9,045 bases of DNA from JBQTHP01 sp052389755 (GCA_052389755.1 JBQTHP010000097.1:1-9045); one strand, 5' to 3'. Positions 1 through 6,994 are shown, numbered from the stretch's first letter. The notes: generated from the sequence alone by a model not told the origin. Numbers and translations are program-made.

Positions 1-97
1 GACCCTCTTCACCGAAGGCTTCAGCTGCTTCGTTACCTCCACCGCTGCTTCGATTGCTACCGGCTGGAGCAACAGTTGCCGGGTGGGCTCGCGCCCA

Positions 98-1264
98 CTA
101 AGAGACCGCGCCTTCTTTTAGGCGCACCAGGTGATCCGCCCAGGCCTGCATCATCTTCGCGCGAGGCTCGAGATAGAGTGCATGGTTGTAGGCCGCGCTC
201 GTATCGTCTCGCTCCTGGTGTGCAAGCTGCAGCTCGATGTGCTCGTGCGGCCAACCTTGCTCGTGCAGGATGGTCGACGCGACACCGCGAAATCCGTGTC
301 CGGTCATCCGCCCGCGATAGCCCATCCGGTACAGCGCGAACAGGAGTGTGTTGTTGCTCATGGGCTTGTCCGGTTTCACGTCGCCGGGAAACACGAGCTC
401 GCGATCAAACGAAATCTCCTTGAGTCGCCGCAGCACAGCCAAGGCCTGCGTGCTCATTGCCACGATGTGCGGCGTCTTCATCTTCATTCGCTCGGCCGGG
501 ATGTCCCAACGCGCCGCCTTCAGGTCGAACTCTGACCAGCGAGCGCCGATCAGCTCGGACGTGCGAACGAACGTCAGTGCCATCAGTTGGAGCGCAAGGC
601 GCGTGTGCTCGCTGCCTACGTAGCCGTCGATCGCGTGCAGGAGGTCCGGCAGCTCCTTGGCACCCACCCGCGGATAGTTGCGTCGCTTGTGGGGTTTCAG
701 CACATCGGCTGGCTTCACCTCCGCAACCGGATTGCGCTTGGCGAGGTCGTTGGCCACGGCATAGCGCATGATCTGGCCGCAGTTCTGCAGAACCCGCTTG
801 GCGATGTCCAGGGCGCCGCGCCGTTCGATCTTCCGGACGGCGTCCCGGAACGCGGACGTTGGAATCTCGGATAGGGGCCGCGAGCCGAACTCGGGGAAGA
901 TGTCGGCTTCCAGCCGCTTGATGACGTAGTGGGCGTGTCGCTCGTTCCGGCCGGCTTTCCAGTGGGCAAACCACTCACGCGCCACGGTCTCGAAGGTCTT
1001 GCCCGAAGTCTGTTTCTCGGTGGAAGGATCGATGCCCTCGTCGAGCTGCTCCCGCGCCTCCTGGAGACGCAGTCTTGCCTTCGCTAGCGACACGTCTGGA
1101 TAGACGCCGAAGGCGAGCGTCTTGTATTTCCCGTTGAACCGATAGTTGAAACGCCAGTATCGACCGCCGTTCGGCATGACGTAGAGGTACAGCCCCCGAC
1201 CATCGAAGAGTTTTCGTGGGGAATCGGAGGGTTTGGCGCGGCGTATCTGCGTGTCCGTCAGCAT
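98..1264 (-). CDS. Tyrosine recombinase / integrase, P4 family (DUF4102 N-terminal domain)
   Basis: This 388-residue protein is a site-specific recombinase of the kind that inserts islands and prophages at tRNA 3' ends. The N-terminal arm-binding DUF4102 domain covers roughly residues 1-85, with the typical MLTDTQIRRAKP start and the DGRGLYLYVMPNGGRYW segment. A core-binding SAM-like domain follows at about 90-185, and the catalytic domain at about 200-380. The catalytic set looks complete: R234 in FVRTSEL, a lysine near 261-263, H323 and R326 in TGHGFR, H349 in QLAH, and Y359 in AAYNHA. The length is normal for the family. The ATG start is set by the conserved N-terminus and lies next to an inverted repeat. 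The gene begins 164 bases beyond the 3' end of tRNA-Ser and reads away from it, which suggests the tRNA is the attachment site and the island extends past the left edge. It appears intact. Family assignment is firm; the attachment site is inferred. Confidence 0.95.
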   Translation of the reverse strand: MLTDTQIRRAKPSDSPRKLFDGRGLYLYVMPNGGRYWRFNYRFNGKYKTLAFGVYPDVSLAKARLRLQEAREQLDEGIDPSTEKQTSGKTFETVAREWFAHWKAGRNERHAHYVIKRLEADIFPEFGSRPLSEIPTSAFRDAVRKIERRGALDIAKRVLQNCGQIMRYAVANDLAKRNPVAEVKPADVLKPHKRRNYPRVGAKELPDLLHAIDGYVGSEHTRLALQLMALTFVRTSELIGARWSEFDLKAARWDIPAERMKMKTPHIVAMSTQALAVLRRLKEISFDRELVFPGDVKPDKPMSNNTLLFALYRMGYRGRMTGHGFRGVASTILHEQGWPHEHIELQLAHQERDDTSAAYNHALYLEPRAKMMQAWADHLVRLKEGAVS

Positions 1265-1265
1265 C

Positions 1266-1303
1266 TGAGGGTATCTCCCGCACCGTCGGTGCCGATACCC
1301 TCA
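1266..1303. promoter_or_regulatory. Long inverted repeat in the integrase leader
   Basis: A perfect 10-bp inverted repeat, TGAGGGTATC (1266-1275) and GATACCCTCA (1294-1303), encloses a second small inverted repeat, GCACC-GTC-GGTGC. It ends one base before the integrase start codon, so on the minus strand it occupies the place of the ribosome-binding site; no clear Shine-Dalgarno is seen there. Likely roles are an operator for autorepression, a recombinase arm-type site, or an RNA hairpin that hides the start codon. The repeat is directly visible; its role is inference. Confidence 0.6.
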
Positions 1304-1364
1304 ATTGTACCTGCACCGTGGCGAGACAAGGCGAGAGCATACGAGACGCCGTGAGACCACAACA

Positions 1365-1379
1365 CCCTGAGAATCAGGG
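1365..1379. terminator. Small hairpin between tRNA-Ser and integrase, possible terminator
   Basis: CCCTGA-GAA-TCAGGG is a perfect 6-bp stem with a 3-base loop. On the minus strand it lies about 50 bases beyond the tRNA 3' end, where a terminator would be expected, but the following bases (TGTTGTGG) are only weakly T-rich. On the plus strand it is followed by GATTTTC. It could be a weak bidirectional terminator or a recombinase site. Confidence 0.3.
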
Positions 1380-1427
1380 GATTTTCAGCTCTTCTGAGAC
1401 GGCCTGAGCCGGGGTGAAATCGATAAC

Positions 1428-1518
1428 TGGCGGAGAGAGAGGGATTCGAACCCTCGAAGGGCTTTTGACCCTTACGCCCTTAGCAGGGGCGCGCCTTCGA
1501 CCACTCGGCCATCTCTCC
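1428..1518 (-). tRNA. tRNA-Ser (anticodon GCU)
   Basis: The minus strand folds as a class II tRNA of 91 bases including an encoded CCA. The acceptor stem is GGAGAGA paired with TCTCTCC, followed by discriminator G and CCA (1428-1430). The anticodon stem CGCCC/GGGCG holds loop CTGCTAA, giving anticodon GCU (plus-strand agc at 1482-1484), which reads AGC and AGU serine codons. A long variable arm (AGGGTCAAAAGCCCT) and the T-loop GGTTCGAATCC are present, as expected for tRNA-Ser. Its position after csrA is the conserved gammaproteobacterial arrangement. The integrase beyond its 3' end marks it as a probable island attachment site, with the gene left whole. Confidence 0.97.
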
Positions 1519-1594
1519 GTTTTGTGTTCGAAACGGCAGCTTGATCAGGCACTTACGAGCTGGCCGAGCCGCCCCGCCGCAAGCAGGGCCGCAA

Positions 1595-1623
1595 ATAATA
1601 CTGGCGGGGTCGGAAAGCGTAAA
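1595..1623 (-). promoter_or_regulatory. Sigma-70 type promoter for tRNA-Ser
   Basis: On the minus strand a -35 box TTTACG (1618-1623; 4 of 6 consensus) and a -10 box TATTAT (1595-1600; 5 of 6) are 17 bases apart, the ideal spacing. The bases after the -10 box are GC-rich (GCGGCCC), resembling the discriminator of stringently controlled stable-RNA promoters. Transcription would start near 1588, leaving a leader of about 70 bases before the mature tRNA. Confidence 0.6.
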
Positions 1624-1683
1624 GCCGCATCGGGTCGCGGCGAGCGCGGCCCAGGCAGTTTGGTAAACACTGAGACTCGAGCG

Positions 1684-1917
1684 TCAGACGTAGTCGGCGT
1701 GTGCCTTCGTCTCGTGCTCGCGCTCTGAGCGATCGTCAGGGTGTTCGCCCTGCTGCTCGCGCTTGATGCGCTCGTAGATCTCTTCGCGATGAACGGCGAT
1801 GTTCTTCGGCGCGTTGATCCCGACGCGGACTTGGTTGCCTTTGACCCCTAGTACGGTGACGGTGACGTCGTTGCCGATCATCACTGTCTCCCCCACCCGT
1901 CTCGTCAGTATGAGCAT
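1684..1917 (-). CDS. csrA: Carbon storage regulator CsrA / RsmA
   Basis: CsrA is a small dimeric RNA-binding protein that blocks or stabilises mRNAs by binding GGA motifs near ribosome-binding sites, controlling carbon storage, motility and biofilm. The 77-residue product begins MLILTRRVGETVMIG and runs through VTVLGVKGNQVRVGINAPK and VHREEIYERI, nearly the family consensus. RNA-contacting L4, R6 and R44 are all present. The core ends near residue 55, and a charged tail of about 20 residues, rich in E, D, H and R, follows, so the protein is longer than the 61-residue E. coli form. The ATG at 1917 is chosen over an upstream start 17 codons earlier because it matches the family start exactly and follows a strong AAGGAGG. 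It lies 126 bases downstream of lysC and precedes tRNA-Ser, the usual gammaproteobacterial order. Confidence 0.98.
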   Translation of the reverse strand: MLILTRRVGETVMIGNDVTVTVLGVKGNQVRVGINAPKNIAVHREEIYERIKREQQGEHPDDRSEREHETKAHADYV

Positions 1918-1925
1918 TCTTATGT

Positions 1926-1932
1926 CCTCCTT
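1926..1932 (-). promoter_or_regulatory. Strong Shine-Dalgarno of csrA, containing GGA
   Basis: AAGGAGG lies 8 bases before the csrA ATG and fixes the start. Its context CAAGGAGGACA resembles the CsrA binding consensus (ACANGGANGU), and a second GGA occurs upstream near 1970 in TATGGATT. Autoregulation by CsrA, known in E. coli, is therefore possible here; this is inference. Confidence 0.75.
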
Positions 1933-1981
1933 GATCTCTGCAGCGGACCGACCTTGGCCGCGCCGCAAAAATCCATAGGTG

Positions 1982-2009
1982 AATCTAAGGGGTTGGCCCG
2001 TAAAGACAA
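1982..2009 (-). promoter_or_regulatory. Candidate csrA promoter
   Basis: In the lysC-csrA gap the minus strand carries TTGTCT (2004-2009; 4 of 6 match to the -35 box) and TAGATT (1982-1987; 4 of 6 match to the -10 box), 16 bases apart. This would give csrA its own transcript with a leader of about 55-60 bases. The boxes are only moderate matches, and csrA may also be read from lysC. Confidence 0.35.
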
Positions 2010-2043
2010 TAAGAGAAACCCTGAAACTATGATAGGGGCGGGC

Positions 2044-3276
2044 TTACTTAGGGACCGAAGGGGCGTGGGCGAGGCCGAAGGCCGCGTGCAGCGACTTTAC
2101 GCTTGCCTCGAGGGCCGTTTCCGGGATCAGCACGGAAACCTTTATTTCTGAGGTGGATACGAGGTGGACGGGCACCGCCTCGAGGGCCAGCGTCTCAAAT
2201 AGCTTGGTCGCGACCCCCGCGTGCGAGCGCATGCCGACGCCCACGATCGAGAGCTTCGCGACACGGTCGCTACCGGACACAACGCTGCCGGGAAACCCCT
2301 CGGCCGCGGCCCGCACGCTCTTCAGGGCCTGCGCGTAGTCGTCCCTGTGCACGGTAAAGGACAGATCGGCGTGGCCCGGGCGGTTCGTCGCGAGCACGAT
2401 CATGTCGATCTCGATGTTCGCCTCGGACACGGGCTTCAGCAGCCGATGGATGATCCCCGGCGCATCGGGCAGGCCGGTGATCGTGATCTGGGCCTCGTCG
2501 CGATTGAACGCGATGCCGGCAACGACGGGCGCTTCCACGCGTTGATCCTCTCTGCAGATGAGCGTACCCGGCCCTGCGCCGAAGCTCGATAGTACGCGCA
2601 GGGGTACGTCGTACTTCGCCGCGAATTCGACCGACCGCAGGTGCAGGACGCGCGAGCCCTGACCGGCGAGCTCGAGCATCTCCTCGAACGACAGCCGCTC
2701 GAGCCGGCGCGCATCGGCGACCATGCGCGGATCGGTGGTATAGACACCGTCGACGTCGGTGAGGATCTGGCACTCGTCGGCCTTCAGAGCGACGGCGAGC
2801 GCGACGGCGGTGGTGTCGGAGCCGCCGCGGCCGATGGTCGTGATGTTGCCGTCGGCATCCACGCCTTGAAAGCCTGCGACCACGGGGATCAAGTCCTCAT
2901 CGAGCGCCGCGCGCAGGCGTTTGGTTTCGACGTCGGCGATGCGCGCGCGACAGTGCACGTTGGTCGTGACGATGCGCACCTGCCCGCCGGTGAAGGATCG
3001 CGCGCGCGCGCCGCGTGCGTTGAGTGCCATCGCCAGCAGCGCGATCGAGACCTGCTCGCCGGTCGAGAGCAACGCGTCCATCTCGCGCGGCACGGGCTCC
3101 GGGCAGATGCCGCGAGCGAGATCGACGAGTCGATCGGTTGCATCGCCCATCGCGGATACGACCACCGCGATGCGATCGCCGCGCTCGCGCACGGCGGCGA
3201 CTCTCTCCGCGACGCGCCGGATGAGCTCGAGGGAGCCGACGGAGGTGCCGCCGTATTTCTGGACGATGAGAGCCAC
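2044..3276 (-). CDS. lysC: Aspartate kinase (aspartokinase)
   Basis: Aspartokinase phosphorylates L-aspartate with ATP, the first step toward lysine, diaminopimelate, threonine, methionine and isoleucine. The 410-residue protein shows the kinase signature KYGGTSVG at 7-14, LLSTGEQVSIALLAMAL at 69-85, GRGGSDTTA at 149-157 and TDVDGVYTTDPR at 173-184. Two ACT regulatory domains follow, at about 265-340 (SEANIEIDMI) and 342-405 (MRSHAGVATKLFETL, VSTSEIKVSVLI). This is the monofunctional type usually inhibited by lysine and threonine together. The frame stays open 63 codons further upstream, but the family start is at VALIVQKYGGTS, so the GTG at 3276 is chosen; the upstream part reads through a GGDEF-gene remnant. 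Only a weak ribosome-binding site is visible. No homoserine dehydrogenase domain is fused. An internal start for a beta subunit, as in some related enzymes, is not evident. Confidence 0.95.
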   Translation of the reverse strand: MALIVQKYGGTSVGSLELIRRVAERVAAVRERGDRIAVVVSAMGDATDRLVDLARGICPEPVPREMDALLSTGEQVSIALLAMALNARGARARSFTGGQVRIVTTNVHCRARIADVETKRLRAALDEDLIPVVAGFQGVDADGNITTIGRGGSDTTAVALAVALKADECQILTDVDGVYTTDPRMVADARRLERLSFEEMLELAGQGSRVLHLRSVEFAAKYDVPLRVLSSFGAGPGTLICREDQRVEAPVVAGIAFNRDEAQITITGLPDAPGIIHRLLKPVSEANIEIDMIVLATNRPGHADLSFTVHRDDYAQALKSVRAAAEGFPGSVVSGSDRVAKLSIVGVGMRSHAGVATKLFETLALEAVPVHLVSTSEIKVSVLIPETALEASVKSLHAAFGLAHAPSVPK

Positions 3277-3323
3277 GCAGGCCCGAAGTCTACAGGGCTC
3301 GAGCGGCTGCGATGAGGCGTCGC

Positions 3324-3580
3324 CTACGCGGCTACCATGACACGGTTGCGGCCCGCATGCTTGCTCGCGTAGAGAGCTCCGTCTGCCCGGTACAGCAGCG
3401 AGGCGACCGCCGCCTGGGGCGCATGCGCGTCGGCCTGCGGACGTCGCAAGCCGCGCTGACGCCAATGCCGCACGCAGCTTCTCTGCGACAGCTTCACCGC
3501 CTGCGAGAACGGTCTGCGTCCTCGACCAGCAGGAGTCGTAGTTGCCCCCGCTCGCTCTTGCTGACCTCGATCGCGTTCAT
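3324..3580 (-). pseudogene. Remnant of a response-regulator/GGDEF (diguanylate cyclase) gene
   Basis: Three minus-strand frames in succession carry pieces of a diguanylate cyclase, the enzyme family that makes cyclic di-GMP. From the 5' side: an ATG at 3580 begins MNAIEVSKSERGQLRLLLVED, like the start of a receiver domain. After a junction near 3515 a second frame gives GEAVAEKLRAALA, a GGDEF-domain helix. A third gives GIGVSAA, the conserved late strand. The final frame gives LLYRADGALYASKHAGRNRV, the diagnostic C-terminal helix, ending at TAG 3324-3326. The GGDEF signature and most of the receiver are missing, so there is at least one large internal deletion plus two frame changes, and no function can remain. 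Recognition rests on the last segment, which is strong; the receiver-domain reading is less certain. Confidence 0.7.
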
Positions 3581-3660
3581 GCCCGCCGCGCGCGCAGATA
3601 CTCGATGGTGCGCGCCACTTCGCGGCGCAACTCATCGGTCAACGCTCTGGGTCGCGACGA
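3577..3660 (-). pseudogene. C-terminal fragment of an unidentified gene preceding the GGDEF remnant
   Basis: An open minus-strand frame reads ALTDELRREVARTIEYLRARRA and stops at TGA 3577-3579. The stop overlaps the ATG of the next remnant as ATGA, the typical layout of translationally coupled genes. The amphipathic helical end resembles C-termini of methyl-accepting chemotaxis or other signalling proteins, or less likely the first helix of a GGDEF domain. Upstream, 3661-3792 holds no recognisable gene, only short out-of-frame stretches. The fragment suggests that a two-gene signalling operon once stood between alaS and lysC. Confidence 0.4.
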
Positions 3661-3792
3661 GCCGCGCTGCGCGCCTCGCGCTCGCAAGGTCGGCGCATCG
3701 CCGACGTGGCCGAGGAGCTGCTGCGATGTGCCGAACGCCTCACGATGTCGGCCGCACGTTCCAGAGCGGTCCGGCGCTCATAGCCGAAGCGG

Positions 3793-6405
3793 TCAGCCGC
3801 CCGCCACCAGCCTCGCCCTCACCAGCTCCGGCACCGCAGCCAGCGCGGCCGGCAGTTTCGACGGATCGGTGCCGCCCGCTTGCGCGAAGTCCGGCCGGCC
3901 TCCGCCCTTGCCGCCGATCTGCGCAGCGATCGCACCGACGAGCTCGCCGGCCTTGATGCGCGAGGTCTGATCGTTGGTCACGCCGGCGACCAGCAGCACC
4001 TTGTTGGCGCTTTCGACCGAGGCGAGCACCACGACCGCTGACTTCAGTTTGCTCTTCAACTGATCGACGGCATTGCGCAGCGCACCGGCATCCGCACCGT
4101 CGACGCTGGTCGCAACGACCTTCACGCCCTGCACGTCGATGGCGCCCGAGGCGAGGTCGGTGCCCTGCCCGGTGGCGAGCCGATCCTTCAGCGTGCGGTT
4201 CTCTTTCTCGAGCTGGCGGATGCGCTCGAGCGCATCGCTGACCTTGTCGCGCAGGTCCTCGCGCGTACCGCGCACGAGACTCGCGACGTCCTTGAGCAGA
4301 GCGTCGTTCTCGACCACGTAGTCGAGCGCGCCCTGCCCGGTGATCGCCTCGATGCGGCGCACGCCGGCAGCGACGCCGCCTTCGCTCACGACCTTGAAGA
4401 AGCCGATGTCGCCGGCGCGCTTCACGTGCGTGCCGCCGCACAGCTCCGTGGAGAAATCCCCGATGCGCAGCACGCGTACGTCCTTCTCGTATTTCTCGCC
4501 GAAGAGTGCGATGGCGCCGCTCGCAACGGCCGTCTCGTACGGCATCTCGGCGGTGTCGGCCGGCGTGTTGCGCCGGATCTCGTCGTTCACGAGCCGTTCG
4601 ATCTCGCGCAGCTCTTCGGTCGTGATCGGCTGGAAGTGCGAGAAGTCGAAGCGCAGCCGGTCGGGCGCGACGAGCGAGCCCTTCTGCAGCACGTGCGTGC
4701 CGAGCACTTTGCGGAGCGCGGCATGCAGAAGGTGCGTCGCGGTGTGATTGAGCGCGGTCGCCTGGCGGCGCTCGCCGTCGACGTGCGCGCCGAGCGCATC
4801 GCCGAGCTTGATCCTGCCTTCCGCAACCTTGCCGATGTGCGAATGCGCGTAGCCGCGCTTCTGCGTGTCCTCGACGATGAAGCGCACGCCGGGGCCTGCG
4901 AGCTCGCCCGCATCGCCCACCTGCCCGCCCGCCTCTGCATAGAAAGGAGTGCGGTCGAGCACGACTTCGCCCTGCTCGCCCGTCTTGAGCACATCGACGG
5001 AGGCGCCGTTCTTAAGCAACGCGACGACGCGGCCGTCGGAATTGAGGTCTTCATACCCCTGGAACACCGTGCGCGAATCGATCGTCGTGCCGCTTCTGAG
5101 GTCGACGCCGAACTTGCTCGCCGCACGCGCGCGTTCGCGCTGCGCATCCATCGCCGCTTCGAAGCCCGCCTGATCGATCGCGAGGCCGCGCTCGCGCGCG
5201 ACGTCCGCGGTGAGGTCGACCGGAAAGCCGTAGGTGTCGTAGAGCTTGAACACGGTTTCGCCGTCGATCGTCTTGCCTTTGAGACTCTTGATTGCCGACT
5301 CGAGCAGCGTCATGCCCGTGGCGAGCGTTTCTGCGAAGCGCTCTTCTTCCTGCTTCAGCACGCGCTCGGCATGCACGCGTCCGCGCTGCAGCTCCGGGAA
5401 ATGTTCGACGCCCATTGCCTGCTCGAGCGGACCGACCAGCTTCCACAGGAATGGCTCGCTGATACCGAGCTTGTATCCGTGACGAATGGCACGACGGATG
5501 ATCCGGCGCAGGACGTATCCTCGCCCCTCGTTCGACGGCGTGACACCGTCCACGACCAGAAAGGCGCTCGAGCGGATGTGATCGGCGATGACGCGCAGGC
5601 TCGGATGGTTGAGCCCTTCGATCTTCGCCAGCGCCGCGGCCGCGCTCATCAGGTTCCTGAAGAGATCGATCTCGTAGTTGGAGTGCACGCCCTGCATGAC
5701 CGCGGCCATGCGCTCGAGCCCCGCGCCGGTGTCCACCGAGGGCTTCGGCAGCGGCGTGAGCTTGCCGTCCGCGGAGCGCTCGTACTGCATGAAGACGAGA
5801 TTCCAGATCTCGACGAAGCGATCGCCGTCCTCGTCTTTCGAGCCGGGAGGTCCGCCGGCCATCCCCGGGCCGTGGTCGTAGAAGATCTCGCTGCACGGCC
5901 CGCACGGACCCGTATCACCCATCGCCCAGAAGTTGGACGCTTCCCCGAGTCGCGCGAAACGCTCGGCCGGGATGCCGATGTCCTTGAGCCAGACGTTCGC
6001 CGCCTCGTCGTCGTCCTTGTACACGCTCACCCACAGCCGCGACGGATCGAGCCCGAGCGTGCCGGTGACGAAGTCCCACGCGAAGCGGATCGCGTCGCGC
6101 TTGAAGTAGTCGCCGAAGGAGAAGTTGCCGAGCATCTCGAAAAACGTGTGATGCCGCGCGGTGTAACCCACGTTCTCGAGGTCGTTGTGCTTGCCGCCCG
6201 CGCGCACGCAGCGCTGGCTCGAAGCAGCGCGCACGTAGTCGCGCTTTTCCTTGCCGAGGAACACGTCCTTGAACTGCACCATGCCCGCGTTCGTGAACAG
6301 CAACGTCGGGTCGTTCGCGGGCACGAGCGGGCTCGACGGCACGATCGCGTGGCCGCGCGCGCGGAAAAACTCGAGGAAAGCGCGGCGGACGTCCGCCGCA
6401 CTCAT
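3793..6405 (-). CDS. alaS: Alanine--tRNA ligase (AlaRS)
   Basis: AlaRS charges tRNA-Ala with alanine in the cytosol and clears mischarged serine and glycine. The 870-residue length is normal (E. coli about 876). The class II catalytic core occupies about residues 1-250: motif 1 around PLVPANDPTLLFTNAGM (27-42), motif 2 with RCVRAGGKHNDLENVG (65-80) and HHTFFEMLGNFSFGDYF (85-101), and motif 3 near DTGAGLERM (225-233). The tRNA-recognition helices follow to about 450. The editing domain has both zinc-binding elements, NHTATH (H554, H558) and CGGTH (C656, H660). A coiled-coil stretch near 715-745 and the C-Ala/DHHA1 domain with GGKGGGRPDFAQAGG (831-845) close the protein. The ATG at 6405 fits the family N-terminus MSAADVRRAFLEFF; the frame is open 61 codons upstream but that part lies within recX. 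It starts 20 bases after the recX stop, so the two are probably cotranscribed. Confidence 0.98.
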   Translation of the reverse strand: MSAADVRRAFLEFFRARGHAIVPSSPLVPANDPTLLFTNAGMVQFKDVFLGKEKRDYVRAASSQRCVRAGGKHNDLENVGYTARHHTFFEMLGNFSFGDYFKRDAIRFAWDFVTGTLGLDPSRLWVSVYKDDDEAANVWLKDIGIPAERFARLGEASNFWAMGDTGPCGPCSEIFYDHGPGMAGGPPGSKDEDGDRFVEIWNLVFMQYERSADGKLTPLPKPSVDTGAGLERMAAVMQGVHSNYEIDLFRNLMSAAAALAKIEGLNHPSLRVIADHIRSSAFLVVDGVTPSNEGRGYVLRRIIRRAIRHGYKLGISEPFLWKLVGPLEQAMGVEHFPELQRGRVHAERVLKQEEERFAETLATGMTLLESAIKSLKGKTIDGETVFKLYDTYGFPVDLTADVARERGLAIDQAGFEAAMDAQRERARAASKFGVDLRSGTTIDSRTVFQGYEDLNSDGRVVALLKNGASVDVLKTGEQGEVVLDRTPFYAEAGGQVGDAGELAGPGVRFIVEDTQKRGYAHSHIGKVAEGRIKLGDALGAHVDGERRQATALNHTATHLLHAALRKVLGTHVLQKGSLVAPDRLRFDFSHFQPITTEELREIERLVNDEIRRNTPADTAEMPYETAVASGAIALFGEKYEKDVRVLRIGDFSTELCGGTHVKRAGDIGFFKVVSEGGVAAGVRRIEAITGQGALDYVVENDALLKDVASLVRGTREDLRDKVSDALERIRQLEKENRTLKDRLATGQGTDLASGAIDVQGVKVVATSVDGADAGALRNAVDQLKSKLKSAVVVLASVESANKVLLVAGVTNDQTSRIKAGELVGAIAAQIGGKGGGRPDFAQAGGTDPSKLPAALAAVPELVRARLVAGG

Positions 6406-6425
6406 GTAAGAAGGCTTGGTCAACG

Positions 6426-6938
6426 TCAGGTATCCGGGTCGAAGTCGGCGCCGAGCGCCGCCCGGATATGATCCGATGAAAAGCCCCGGTACTGCAAAAA
6501 ACGGGCTTGCTTGCCTTTCTCGACCCACGTCCTGGGCTCGGGGATGCCGAAGCGGCGGATGCGCACCTCGCGGGCGCGAGCGCGCCAATCCGGTCCAGCC
6601 TCGAGCGCGGCGTCGATGAGCTCCGCGTCGAGCCCGAGCGCCTTCAGGTCGGCCGCGATCCGGATCGGCCCCTGGCCGCGATCGGCGTGGTAACCGACGA
6701 AATTCTCGGCATAGCGCGCGTCGTCGAGCACCCGGCCCTCGACGAGATCGGTCACGGCCTCGGCAACGGTGGCGCGGTCATAGCCCTGCGTTTCGAGCTT
6801 CGCCCGCAGCTCGCCGCTCGCGAAATCGCGCCGTGCTAGCAGCGCAACCGCCGCGGCGCGAACCGCCTGCGGGTCAGCGGCCTCGACCCTCACCCTACCC
6901 TCTCCCCTTCGGGGCGAGGGTGTGGCGCGTTTCTTCAT
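6426..6938 (-). CDS. recX: RecX, regulator of RecA
   Basis: RecX binds RecA filaments and limits their growth, restraining recombinase and SOS co-protease activity. The product is 170 residues from the ATG at 6938. The conserved three-helix repeats begin at about residue 20: AVALLARRDFASGELRAKLETQGYD, then VTDLVEGRVLDDARYAENFV, then IRIAADLKALGLDAELIDAAL, then RRFGIPEP and KQARFLQYRGFSSDHIRAAL. The first 17 or so residues (KKRATPSPRRGEGRVRV) are not family-like and are encoded by a REP-like repeat at 6887-6920. An in-frame GTG at 6893, preceded by GGGGAGAGG from the repeat, would give 155 residues, close to the usual family length, and is a real alternative start. It is separated from recA by about 1 kb of inserted material, although the two are normally adjacent. 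AlaS follows after 20 bases. Confidence 0.93.
   Translation of the reverse strand: MKKRATPSPRRGEGRVRVEAADPQAVRAAAVALLARRDFASGELRAKLETQGYDRATVAEAVTDLVEGRVLDDARYAENFVGYHADRGQGPIRIAADLKALGLDAELIDAALEAGPDWRARAREVRIRRFGIPEPRTWVEKGKQARFLQYRGFSSDHIRAALGADFDPDT
6887..6920. repeat. REP-like palindromic repeat inside the 5' end of recX
   Basis: The plus strand reads CCCTCACCC (outer arm, 6887-6895), then CCCTCTCCCC (6898-6907), loop TTC, then GGGGCGAGGG (6911-6920), a stem with one mismatch. It is the same element, in the same orientation, as the full copy at 7843-7902, but the right outer arm is missing. It encodes about 11 residues of the annotated RecX N-terminus and lies on the 5' flank of the intact DUF559 gene. 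Confidence 0.85.
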
Positions 6939-6975
6939 AACACCATCCCAAATGCAGTTCGTGCGCTTTCGCTTA

Positions 6976-6991
6976 CTCGAGCACGCTCGAG
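6976..6991. promoter_or_regulatory. Perfect palindrome between the divergent recX and DUF559 genes
   Basis: CTCGAGC-AC-GCTCGAG is a perfect 7-bp inverted repeat with a 2-base centre. It ends four bases before the first ATG of the DUF559 gene and lies 38 bases upstream of the recX ATG. A dyad of this size could bind a dimeric repressor or the endonuclease itself; no regulator is encoded nearby. The role is inference. Confidence 0.4.
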
Positions 6992-6994
6992 CGT

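Noticed and set aside
1..97. Possible start of a further gene beyond the integrase on the minus strand
   Set aside because: The 97 bases have open frames on the minus strand, but no recognisable protein segment or clear start is visible before the window edge.
2641..3315. Plus-strand open frame of 224 codons opposite lysC
   Set aside because: Mirror of aspartokinase codons in GC-rich DNA, with no recognisable domain and no supporting ribosome-binding site.
3277..3465. N-terminal extension of lysC by 63 residues
   Set aside because: The extension reads through GGDEF-remnant DNA (AEKLRAALA frame continued) and is unlike any aspartokinase N-terminus. The family start matches the GTG at 3276.
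4426..6471. Very long plus-strand open frame (681 codons) opposite alaS
   Set aside because: It is the antisense shadow of a GC-rich gene. The minus strand encodes complete AlaRS with all motifs, and the antisense translation is a low-complexity, Arg- and Ala-rich product.
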